From: Balamuthia mandrillaris
Lineage: Eukaryota > Discosea > Longamoebia > Balamuthiidae
Length of the DNA: 64,000 nt
Assembly (NCBI GenBank): GCA_031835245.1
Contig: JAVKOQ010000037.1
Location: 222,238-286,237 of the forward strand
Direction of reading: 5' to 3'
Positions 8,816 through 18,093 of this stretch are shown here, in pieces. How positions within the stretch are numbered: the stretch's first letter is position 1; each line of letters begins with the position of its first letter. The notes below the pieces were generated by a model. The model saw only the letters and a program-made list of their open reading frames with translations. It had not been told where the DNA came from and did not search any database. The position numbers and the translations under genes were made by a program.

Positions 8816-10803
8816 TTCTTGCTCCGCAGCTTTTCTCTCTCTGATACCTTGTATCGGTTGATGTTACTGCTAACAGGGACCAGGTTAACCCAAGTGTGCT
8901 GTTCTGTCATGGTTATAGTACATGGAATTGGAGGATTACAGTGGTCGCATAAATATTTGCTGTAACGTTCAGTTGAGTAACCAGAAAGAAAGCAAAAGAA
9001 CGAGCAAAAGAAACACAACAAGAAGAGAAAAGCGTACAACAGGATAACTCGTTGCCGATTGAGGCCATGAGTGATGAATCCAATAGGAATGAGATTGCTG
9101 TTGAGCTTTTGTTTGAGAAGTTTGCTCTGCGAGTCGTAAAGCATCTGGCTGTCATCTGAGAATGATCCTCCCATACAGCTTGATACCTATTCACGTGTTG
9201 TCAACCGCTTTCTCTTTCAGGGGATAGTAGAAGAAGAAGTAGAAGAAGAAGGAGAACAAGAAGAAGAAGAAGAAGAAGAAGAAGAAGAACAAGAAGAAGA
9301 AGAACAAGAAGAAAGATACCTGTAAAGCAATAAGCCTAACTTTGCTTTCAAACGTTGGGAACTTTGAGCAAAGCAACCGCGTGATCTTTACTATCCTTCG
9401 GAGCTTCTTATCCACGTTTTTATCTACAAGAATGATTTCTGGCTCCTCTACATTTATCGGCCGCAGTCGTAACTCTTCCAACGGCACGTTGGCTTCACTC
9501 CGTGCCGCTCCAACATCAAACCAACCATCTGCAATTTGTTCATGTTCTGAGAATTCTCTTGACAAAGCATCTCGTTTTTCACTTCCTCCTGATGCTGGTG
9601 CTGGATGGTGACCTTCGATCATGTCTGCATGGTAATGGTATGATAGCCATCCTCTTGCTCTTCCTCCGCATAAACGCTCCCTACTGGAATCTCATAGCCA
9701 AGCCCCATTTCAATACATTCTTTAAAGTGGCTGCTGTCCTCTCTTTTTGCGAAGATGATGCCAATCACGTCTTCTTCTATAAACAGCTTATACATCAACG
9801 AAAGAGAAAAGCAACATAGAAACAACGAGAAGAAGAAGAAGAAGAAGAAGAAAAAGAAAAAGAACAGAACAACAAAGAAGAGAAATAGCAAAAATAGAAG
9901 AAGAAAGAAAGAACGAAAGAAATAAACAAACGCAAGAAAGAAAACGAGAATAACAAAAGAGAAACAAAAAACAATAACCTACCAGCTGTATAAATGAAAA
10001 AGTATCGAGTGCTATCCACCACGCCGTAGAGGTCGGATGTGTAGGCGGAGATCAGCGCCTCATCACCCCTTTCTGCAGAGTAGGGATAGATGTGCAGTTC
10101 GTTGCCATTTAACAGACAAATGGTGGCTTGGTCGTCAAAGTCTGGCCATGCCACCGCCCTGTGGTTGAAGAAACACCCAAATAAGAAAGGCAAACGAGAA
10201 TAACAAAACAAGAGATAAAAAGAATGGATAAAAGTACCGATCGTAGTCGCAGGAAAGCAAAGTCGAAACAAGATAGACTTCCCACGAAGGGCAGGCATCG
10301 CTGTGGCTCAGCAATAACTTTCTTCGAAGCACCTCCTTATCCCCGTTGTTGTTTCGATCGCTTGCTTTCTCCTTCTCCTTCTCCTTTTCCTCCTCTTCCT
10401 CAAAGCTGCAAGTGTCGTCGCTGTAGTAATACAGAGGACACTTGCGAGGAGCCTTTGGTGTTTTTGCTTCCTTTGGTGTGCGTGCTTCATCCTCAAAGAG
10501 AAGAACATCGTCCAAAGCGATAAGGCTCTGTCCCAGGAAGCAAAGCTTGTTGGTGTCATCGATGAGCCGATCCACATTCTTCTCGTCGCTGTAACGCAGC
10601 AATGCAGGACCAAACACGAGGCCTAAGTTGACGGCATTCATACGGTTAAGAGCGTGATGAGCAGCAACCTTGCGCAGCAATAGTAGCAACCGCCTAAGCA
10701 CTGCTCTGTTGGCGGGTGGCAGGTCTCTCAGTGCCTGTTGTAGCTGCCTCACGTCCATTCGCAGTCGGTTCCCTTTATCTGCTCAGAGAATGAGAAGCCA
10801 AGC

Positions 10804-10842
<39 letters not shown>

Positions 10843-11838
10843 AGAGATGAGAACAGACCAGCCGTAACGCACTCCACTGTGAACAGTTGGTATCGCTCGA
10901 ACGTGAGGAGCGGTTCCTTCAACTGACGCAGGTAGAGCTTGATCAGGCCGCAGACCGTATGAGCACTGGGACACCGTTTCTTGAGTACCTCTCCAAAGTC
11001 CTTTCGTCCGCTGTTTACTTTCTTGCGAAGGTCCTCTATCTCGGTCTTGCTCCCAGGAAGCCGAAAGAGGCCTTCCACCACTAACATTCCTTTTGACGCA
11101 AAGAAAGTTGAGAAGAACAAGAAGAAGCAAGAAGAGAAGATGAACGAAAAAGAATAAGAAGAAGAAGCAAAAGAAGAAGAACAAGAAGCAGAAGAAGAAG
11201 AAGAAGAAGAAGAAGAAGAAGAACAAGAAGCAGAACAAGAACAAGAAGAAGAACAAGAACAAAAACAAGAACAAGAACAAGAAGAAGAACAAGAACAAGA
11301 ACAAGAACAAGAACAAGAACAAGAACAAGAAGAAGAAGAACAAGAACAAGAACAAGAACAAGAACAGGAACAAGAAAAGGAATGAGAACTACAACGAGAA
11401 CTACAAACCTCTTTCTTCTAGATATGAGAAAGCTTGTTCAAGGAAACGAGGAATGCCTGAGCTGTCATCCTGGACGGCCTCCTCGACGGTGCCACCGAAA
11501 AACAACGGAGAGGAGCCTTTCCTATGGAACAGTTTTTTGAGCTGCTGTTTGCCGGTCCGCTGCTCCTTTTCTTGGGGCTCTAGAGGTTTGACCTTGACCT
11601 TGACCTTGCCGCCGGAGGCAGAGAGCATGCCGCCGATCCCGTCGCCTCCGTCGGAGGGCTCGCTGGAGTCGCTCCCGCTGTTGCCTCTCATGTGCAGGAA
11701 CGTACGAGTCCAACGCTTCTCCCTCTTGTTGTTGTTGTTGTGCTCTGCGCCCGTGGGACTCAAGGTGGTCTTTTTGTCAGAAGAAGTGGAAGTGGAGGAG
11801 GAGGAGCGGTCGCCTTCTTTGCTCTTCTTCTCTTCCAT
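7339..11838 (-). CDS. RhoGAP - PH-like - EDR1 - TKL protein kinase
   Basis: A multi-exon signalling gene. It has a low-complexity N-terminus from ATG 11838, then a RhoGAP domain (GGTVEEAV, arginine-finger region VVEGLFRLPGS, KLYLRQLKEPLL, MNAVNLGLVFGPALL; 11530-10500). A PH-like region follows (ICLLNGNELHIYPY, FFIYTAG, IGIIFAKREDSSHFK; 10140-9700). Next is an EDR1/CTR1 region (SNLIPIGFITHGLNRQR, HTWVNLVPV, IDLMMDPGRL; 9470-8600). The kinase (8580-7339) has GSGAFSSVYR, CAVKVYQ, YHRDIK and SANILL, but CDFNIS replaces DFG; MAPELL and WSFGMFLMELV-like motifs follow. Plant EDR1 domains sit in front of Raf-like kinases. At 9619-9622 the RhoGAP-side stop and a kinase-side ATG overlap as ATGA. Either a roughly 93-nt intron joins the halves, or these are two abutting genes (11838-9619 and 9622-7339). 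Confidence 0.75.
8714..8807. repeat. CT/CCT microsatellite in a kinase-gene intron
   Basis: Two long CT tracts are separated by a short run of CTC triplets. The tract lies in an intron of the minus-strand kinase gene, so on the coding strand it is GA. That is the opposite of the usual orientation in this window. A second CT tract with the same orientation lies at about 7943-7968. Confidence 0.9.
9233..9316. repeat. GAA/AGAAC-type microsatellite
   Basis: Imperfect GAA triplets with occasional AAC form a purine-rich tract on the plus strand, which is pyrimidine-rich on the coding strand. It lies in an intron between the EDR1-region exons. A similar tract lies at about 9826-9860. Confidence 0.85.
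11155..11385. repeat. (AAGAAC)n / (GAA)n satellite-like intron
   Basis: About 230 bases of irregularly alternating AGAAC, AAGAAC and GAA units fill the intron between the two halves of the RhoGAP domain. Reading frames through it give only Leu/Phe or Lys/Asn/Glu runs, so it is not coding. Confidence 0.9.
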
Positions 11839-12631
11839 TTCTTGGTCAAGTTTGAGAGAGACGAACTGGGGTTGGTAAACGAAGGAAGCCAAGGACAACG
11901 GGATGATTGTCCAGAAATTTATCCGATTAAAATCATATCATTTAGCGAGACAGAATTTGCCCTCTTTCTATTTTTTTCAGCCAAAGGGAGAAGAGAAGCA
12001 GAGAAGGAGAGAAGAGAAGAGAGCAGCAGAGAAGAGAGACGGAAGGAAGGAAGGCAAACGAAGAAGTTAAAGATGGAAAAGGGGGAAACGGGGCTAATGT
12101 GGAGGAGGGAGAGAGAGTTCCCCAATAACAACATATATTTTGTGAAAAAAAAAAAGCCTGGGGTGGAGTGTAACACCACCATCAACCCGGTCTTCCAACT
12201 TGTAAACAACAGAGGCTGATGGCCAAACGGCGATAGAGAGGGGTTGGCTAATGTTGGCCGCACCAGGCTGCTTTCAGCATGCATCGTGCTTCCCCTTTTG
12301 CACAGATACCTGCAAAGGAGACAAAAGAGTTATGGGAGAGAGAGCGAGAAGCAAGGAAGAAGAATATTCTCTTCTTTTTCCACTCCACTTCTCTCTTCTC
12401 TCTTCTGTTTTCCCACACACAATCGCAAAGGCCGCCAGCAGAGGAAAGGGTTTTTGTACGTCGAGGAAGGCAGGGGAGTGTTCAGCCTGATGCGGCAACT
12501 AGGTTAGCCAACCCGTCTCTCCCTGACCCATGGTCATGCAACGGTGTAGCTTTCTGCAATACGGGATGATGGTGGTGAGATCCCACCTCAGGCTTTTTGT
12601 GTTTCTTTTTTTTAAAGAGAGTGAGTGAGAC

Positions 12632-12665
<34 letters not shown>

Positions 12666-12711
12666 TCTTTCTGAGGAAGAGACAAAACGGAAATGGCGAA
12701 TGCAAACAATT
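11839..12711. other. Spacer upstream of the RhoGAP/kinase gene
   Basis: About 870 bases between the start of the RhoGAP/kinase gene and the end of ZNHIT1, both on the minus strand. It contains purine-rich tracts near 11990-12060, an AT-rich stretch near 12125-12165 and a GA repeat at about 12635-12665. The short open frames at 12244-12569 carry no recognisable domain. It should contain the kinase promoter; no element is identified. Confidence 0.5.
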
Positions 12712-12899
12712 TTAAACAGTAAACTTGAGGCATCGGTTCTCCTCATGGATGCCTTTGCACTTGATACAACAGTAACGCAATCCACACCGCGTGCAAGTAT
12801 AACTGGACAGATATCTTTTGTTGCAAAACATAAGATTTCTTTAGTTGTCAATAAAGAAAAAAAAGAGAAGAGAAGAGAGATAGAAAGGCGAAAACGAAA

Positions 12900-12938
<39 letters not shown>

Positions 12939-13710
12939 TCAGAAGATACCCGCAAACACTACAGAAATGACGAGGAGGGAAGCGAGAAGGAGCAGCGGCG
13001 ATGGTGAAGTAGGTCGGCACGTGGGGCGGATAGTTCTCGTAGCCGGCATTCTCCAAGACTTTGTTGAAATTCTTGACCAACCGCATCTGCCGTTGGACGT
13101 CTCTTTGGGTCGTCTTCTTTTTCTTTTTCTTGGGAGTGTATGTGGCTTCTGTGTTTGTTGCGTTGATGTTAGAGAGGAGGAATAAGGGCAAAAGAGAAGA
13201 ACAAACGAGAAAAGAAACGGAGAAGCAGAGCAGACACAAAACAAAGAGGAGAGAGGAGAGAAGAGCAAAGCAAAGAACGAAAGTACGAGACCAAGAGAAC
13301 AAGAAAAGAGCAGGCAATTGAAGAAGGGAGAAGAAAAGAAGGGAGAAGAGAGAAGAGAGAATGGAGCAAAGAACAAATGGGTGACCTAATTCTTCGGTCT
13401 CCTCGATGATGGGCGCAGGGGCAACATCAGCCGTTTCAGCGGGTTCCTCAGCAGCGTAGTTATCATGCTCCAGCGACTCCAGCCGCTCCTCCAGCTTTTG
13501 CTGGCGAAGCAGGATGGGGTCCCGTTCCTTTATCCGTTGGCTTTGCACTCGCAGCCTGCCTTTTTTAGTTTATCCTTCCCTGCGTCAGTCTTTTGAAAGA
13601 GAGAAAAGTAGAGAAAGAAGAGAGAGAGAGAGAACCAGATTGACGGCGTTTGTTTGGCGTGCTACCCACAGAGGAGGATTGTTTTTCTTTCGGTTGATAC
13701 GCCGCATCAT
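12712..13710 (-). CDS. ZNHIT1: Zinc finger HIT protein (SWR1 complex subunit)
   Basis: Homologue of ZNHIT1/Swc6/Vps71, the SWR1 subunit needed for H2A.Z deposition. The middle exons encode a charged N-terminal part (KLEERLESLEHDNY), a lysine run, and MRLVKNFNKVLENAGYENY before the HIT finger. The finger spans an intron that joins in phase: FCSVCG then YLSSYTCTRCGLRYCC and the end CLKFTV. This gives the C2-C2-C2-HC pattern of ZNHIT1, whose human end is CLKWTV. The last exon ends at the TAA at 12714-12712. The first exon, starting MMRRINRKK at 13710, is tentative because its join to the second exon is not clearly in phase. Introns hold CT tracts on the coding strand. Confidence 0.85.
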
Positions 13711-13781
13711 CTATTGTTTTTGTGAATTTTTTAAAACATTACAAACTCACGAAAGAACCATCAAAGAAGAAGGGATAAAGA

Positions 13782-13820
<39 letters not shown>

Positions 13821-14039
13821 GCACCATCTTTCCTTTTGCTTCCTCTGCTACTTCGTTTCATCTTTTTATATTTTTTTTGTTGTAGATCAGTTAATACGTC
13901 ACGAATCTTGATCACACTAATTGTCGACATATTTTGTGCGATCAATAATCATTGGAATCCTCTCAATAATTTGAAATATATCGAAAAATGCAAACAATAA
14001 TTTGGTTGTCGACAACAAAATAACAGAAAGGAAAAGAAA
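13711..14039. promoter_or_regulatory. Divergent promoter with TTGTCGACA motifs
   Basis: The region separates the starts of ZNHIT1 (minus) and the Shg1-like gene (plus). It contains a GA repeat near 13785-13813. Two copies of a palindromic motif stand out: TTGTCGACA at 13921-13929 and the perfect 12-base palindrome GTTGTCGACAAC at 14005-14016, which lies 24 bases before the plus-strand ATG. Confidence 0.5.
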
Positions 14040-16232
14040 ATGGCCGAAGGAGAAGCTGTCTCTTCTCCCACCGTTGTTGTTGTTGCGGCTGCTATGGAGG
14101 AGGAGGCGGAGGAGGTGGAACGAGACGGGAAAAAAGAAGAGGAGGAAGAGGAACATAACAACCACCCCCACCACCGCGTGCCGATTTTATTGCATCATCC
14201 CCCAAAGCTTTCTTCTTCCGTCGATACCTCTCGTTCCACTCCCGCTTCCTCTCCTTCTCGTTCTTCTTCCTCTTCCTTCTTTGCGAACCGCAACAACAGC
14301 AGCAATGGCGATGAAAAGCAACAGCACCAGCAACAACAACAACAACAAGCGCCACCGCCCTACACAGCCGCTCAGGTGCTCGAGTTCATGAAGTTAGATG
14401 GCTCCTTTGATAAACTCAGACAAAGCTTTCTTCAATCTTGCGAACATTCGGTACCACTTTTTTTCAATTCTCTTCTGTTCTCTGGCTTTTCTTTTCTCTA
14501 AGACCTCCAAAAAAAAAAAAAAACCAAAGGGAGGAGCGGAAGCACTTCGACGGAGAACGAAAGAGCTGATCGAGAGCGGCCCCACTTGGGCGAATGACTT
14601 GGCGGCGGCAAAGCAGCAGCCCAACAAAGCCCGCGCTAAACGCACGCTTCATCGCAAACTATTGAGCGAGCTCAAAAAGTTTGTTTTCTCGTCTTCTCGG
14701 ATCGCGTCTCTTCTGCTCTCATTCTCATCTCTTCTCTCTTCTCTCTTCTCTCTTCTCTCTTCTCCCTTCTCCCTTCTCCCTTCTCCCTTCTCTCTTCTCT
14801 CTTCTCTCTTCTCTCTTCTCTCTTCTCTCTTCTCTCTTGCTTCTCTGCTTCTTTAAATTTGTTTTTATCTGACTTTTGTTGTTAACAAAAACAAAGGACA
14901 AAACTTGGTGAAGATGTTGATAGAGAAGTGGAGGAGGTGCTCTATCATAGCAAGCACTTTAGCAGCTCCGTAATGGAACACATCGCTGCTGCGGTGGATG
15001 CCATGCTCGCAAAGAAGAAGGCAGCAGAGGAGGAGGCCGTTCGTCAAGAGAAGCAAAGACAACTGGAACGCAAGAAACGAGAGGAACAAGAGCAGAAGCG
15101 GCGCGAAGAAGAGGAAGATGCTGAAAAGAAAAGACAGGAAGCAGAAGCGAAGAAAAAGCTTCAAGCAGCAGAAGAAAGTGAAGTTGCCCGCAACAAAAGT
15201 GAAGCAAGCAACATAGTATCGAATGGGGAAGAAAAGAAGGAACAAATAAAAGAAGAGGAGGAAGAAGAAGAGAAGAAAGTGAAAAGCAATGGCTCGATAA
15301 CTGTCGAATCGGAGACCTTAACAAAATCGAAGAAAATAGTATTGGAGATAAAAGGCAGTGATGACAGTTCTTTATCCAGTTCAAGTGACCTAGAGAGTTC
15401 GGATGACGATTCTTCCTCATTGTCTACGTCTTCGCCCTTACCTTCCTCTTCTCCTCTGACTACTTCCTCTTCCTCTTCTAGCGAGAAGGAAGAAGAAAAA
15501 GAGGAGAAAGACGAAGAAGGAGAAGAAGTAGATGTCGTTGCAGTAGAAAAAGCACCACCAAAAAAGAGAAACAACAAACGGAGAATTACCACAAGAAGAA
15601 GTTCTGCTGCTGCTGGACGAAAGAGAAGAAGAATCCAACTTGACATTGATGATGAAGACGAGGATGAAGAAGCCAAAAGCGAGGAAGAAGAAAATAGAGG
15701 GAAATCAAAGAAGAACTCCAAAAAGAGAGCTACCACGAAGCAGCGTGAAACCGCGACAGTTGGTAAGCGACGTGCACAACGAGGCAAAACACAAATGAAA
15801 GAAGAGGAGGAAGAAGAAAAAACGGAGAGCTCGGACGACAAAGAAAGAGAAGAGGAAGAGGAAGAGCAAAAGACGATAAACCGCAGAAGGAGCGGTCGTC
15901 AACGAACTCGACGAAAGGCTGCTGTTAGCAGCTTTCCTCACAAGAAGCGCAGCAAGATGCTTCAGAATGAGGAGAACGAAGAAGAACAAGAAGAGGAAAA
16001 TGATGAGGATGAGGACGAAGTTGACGATGAAAAAGAAGAAAAACTCAGAGCAAAAGCAAGAAAACGGTTTCAACAAGACCATCAAATCAGCTATTCTTCA
16101 AGGAGACGTCGTTCTACAACTGCTGCCACTTCTGTTCGTAAAAGCAAACGGCAGCAACGAATTCGCCTTCAACAACAACAGCAGCAGCAACAACAACAAC
16201 CACTAGGACGACGCCAACGGCGGATGCGATAG
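14040..16232 (+). CDS. Shg1/BOD1-like domain protein with acidic/basic tail
   Basis: Three exons: 14040-14451, about 14510-14670 and about 14897-16232. The first encodes an acidic start, Ser- and Gln-rich linkers, and QVLEFMKLDGSFDKLRQSFL. The second gives ALRRRTKELIESGP and KRTLHRKLLSEL. The third starts TKLGEDVDREVEEVLYHSKHF and continues into a coiled coil. The order 'no-phenylalanine helix, short repeat, Arg-rich helix, VEEVL helix' resembles the COMPASS Shg1 / BOD1 domain, though I cannot score it. The remaining 350 residues alternate Glu-rich and Lys/Arg-rich blocks with nuclear-localisation-like KKR clusters and end in a polyQ stretch. A nuclear chromatin role is likely. Confidence 0.6.
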
Positions 16233-16369
16233 ATGAGAGAGAGAGAGAGAGAGAGAGAGATTCTACCGGAAGAAAACTAAACGACTTACAGAAAAAAAAA
16301 ACAAATTACAACAAATAGCTTTTAAAAGGAAGAAGAGAGCGAGAGAGAAAGAAGAAAGGAAAGTGGTCG
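16233..16369. other. Convergent spacer with GA repeat
   Basis: Short gap between the ends of the Shg1-like and CBS genes, holding a GA tract at about 16235-16260 and AT-rich sequence. No gene is visible. Confidence 0.6.
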
Positions 16370-17651
16370 TTAGAGGCCAAGACAAAAGGTGTAGGTGCTT
16401 CGAATGATGTCCGTCATGGAGATGACGCCGATGGGGACCATCGCCGAGTTGACCACCCACACCTGGTGCTTGTGACGACGCGCAGACAACATCTTGAGCA
16501 TGATCTCAGCCAAGTTGTCCCTGCTATGGCAAGTCAGCGGATGTACCAGCTTTCCGTCCTTCTCTCTTCCTTTCAGATAGTCCAACACCGGCAGAAGAAC
16601 CTTTTATCAAGAATATCAATTAGCCTGCAAAACGAAGAGCAGATCGCGAACAGAAGAAGAAAGAGACAGAAACGAGGACAGACGGAAAGCACATAGAAAT
16701 GAGGAAAAGTAAAGACGTCGTACATCCTTGAGAGAATCATTATGAATGCCCTTCAGATCGGAAGTAGAGAGAGTGGTAATGATGCTGTTGTCCTTCTCCG
16801 CTTCCACCACTGGCAAAGCCTGCACCTCGTGCATCTTCATCACACGAAAGCCCTCCAAAGCGGTGGCATAGCTAGGCAGCGAGGCGACCCCCTTGCCCCC
16901 TCCTAACGGGTTGACGAGGTTCAACTCCTCCACTCGCTTGTGCACCACCTCGCCCAGTTTGCTCTCGTTCTTGCTCAAGAAGCGGATGACGTCCGATTGA
17001 GTGAGCAAATAGCATTTGTCTCCCTCGCCTTCCTCGGACTCTACCAGGCATCGGTGCACGCCTTTGTGAAAGTATTCGAGCACCGTGAAGAGGTCCGTGG
17101 ACTCTGTGCAGTACCAAAGGTCTTCGCTCTCTCTGGAAGTCGCTCCCAGCAACGCACTTGCTTTGAGATCTGTTGGTTGTGTCGGCGTGTGAGACAAAAC
17201 AAGTAAGAAGTTGAAGAGTGAGGGGGGCATGAAGTGAGGGAGGGAGGTTGCCAAACCGTTGAAGCGAATGGCAGAAAAGTCTTGTTCTTCGAGGCTCAGC
17301 TCTTGGTCTTTGAAGTAGGTGGCAAATGCGACGTAAGTCATGATGTCGAACGAACCTTTCGAAAGCAAAAAGGGGATTAGAACGCACATAAGAGAGGATT
17401 AGGTACAAGAGAAGTGAAGAGGAGAGAGGACGAGTGATCATACTGATGATGCCAACGTATTTCTTCTTGCCATGCGGTGTTTTCTCGTAGATGGGAACCG
17501 AGAGTATGTTGTTCTGAGTGAGCAGCTCCAACACGTTCTCGAGGGTAGCGTCCGAGTCGGCGTCGATGAGCGGCTTGGGGTCGGCGGCGACGAGGTCGCC
17601 CACTTTGACCTGCGATAAAAAGTTGCGCACCGTTTCTGGAGTACAAGCCAT
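16370..17651 (-). CDS. CBS-domain protein (AMPK-gamma/SNF4-like)
   Basis: The start is the ATG at 17651 (MACTPETVRNFLSQ). At least four CBS motifs are spread over about five exons. The first has DATLENVLELLTQNNILSVPIY...KKYVGIIS. A linker follows (IMTYVAFATYFKDQELSLEEQ). The second has DLFTVLEYFHKGVHRCLVE...LLTQSDVIRFL. The third has FRVMKMHEVQALPVVE...ISTSDLKG-type sequence. The fourth has NLAEIMLKMLSARRHKHQVWVV...PIGVISMTDIIRS. Paired CBS motifs bind adenine nucleotides. The tandem layout matches gamma subunits of SNF1/AMPK or plant CBSX/PV42-type proteins, but I cannot tell which. Upstream lies a CAA-repeat 5' region. Confidence 0.8.
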
Positions 17652-17703
17652 CGTGTGTGTGTTGTGTTATATATAGCCAAATAAAAGGGTTTTCTCCAAA
17701 GGG

Positions 17704-17704
17704 T

Positions 17705-17777
<73 letters not shown>
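17704..17777. repeat. (GTT)24 trinucleotide repeat
   Basis: Uninterrupted GTT triplets just upstream of the CBS gene, so CAA repeats on that gene's strand. The tract lies in its likely 5' untranslated or promoter region. The polyQ reading frame across it on the minus strand has no coding support. Confidence 0.97.
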
Positions 17778-17936
17778 AGGAATGAGAGACAAGTGAAGGA
17801 AAGAAGAAGGTTGAAAGAGAGGGAAAAATATATAGACATGAGGGGAACCTTGCGTTTCGGCTTGTCGCTACCGTTTAAAAGTCGATTCATTCGATAGTCA
17901 TCCAAAATGATATGAGATTTCCTTCGAATTTCAACA

Positions 17937-17960
17937 GCACGTGATCACCTGATCACGTGC
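17937..17960. promoter_or_regulatory. Perfect 11-bp inverted repeat with two CACGTG boxes
   Basis: Arms GCACGTGATCA and TGATCACGTGC are perfect reverse complements separated by CC. Each arm contains an E-box/G-box core, CACGTG, overlapping a TGATCA. It lies about 290 bases upstream of the CBS gene start and about 135 bases beyond the ADA3 stop. It could bind a bHLH or bZIP dimer, or form an RNA hairpin at the ADA3 3' end. Confidence 0.6.
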
Positions 17961-18093
17961 TCAACATTATAAAAATAAACCAGAATTTTGTTTTGTTTGT
18001 GCTTTTCGCCCTTCGAAATATGTTTTTTTTGGTTTTGAGGGCGATACCAATAATAAAACCCTACATAAATATCACATCCTTGCATAATAAGCA

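Noticed and set aside
10783-11373. Long Phe/Leu-rich reading frame on the minus strand, and Lys/Glu frames across other AAGAAC tracts
   Set aside because: It is a by-product of the AAGAAC/GAA satellite inside a RhoGAP-gene intron. The true exons lie on either side in phase.
11155-11385. Repeat array that might be mistaken for CRISPR
   Set aside because: Units are 3-6 bases with no spacers of constant length. It is a microsatellite in a eukaryotic intron.
12244-12569. Overlapping plus-strand short frames upstream of the RhoGAP gene
   Set aside because: Three frames compete, none has a domain, and the region is purine-rich spacer.
17438-17905. Minus-strand polyQ frame over the GTT repeat
   Set aside because: It passes through the CBS gene's 5' region in another frame and has no support besides the repeat.
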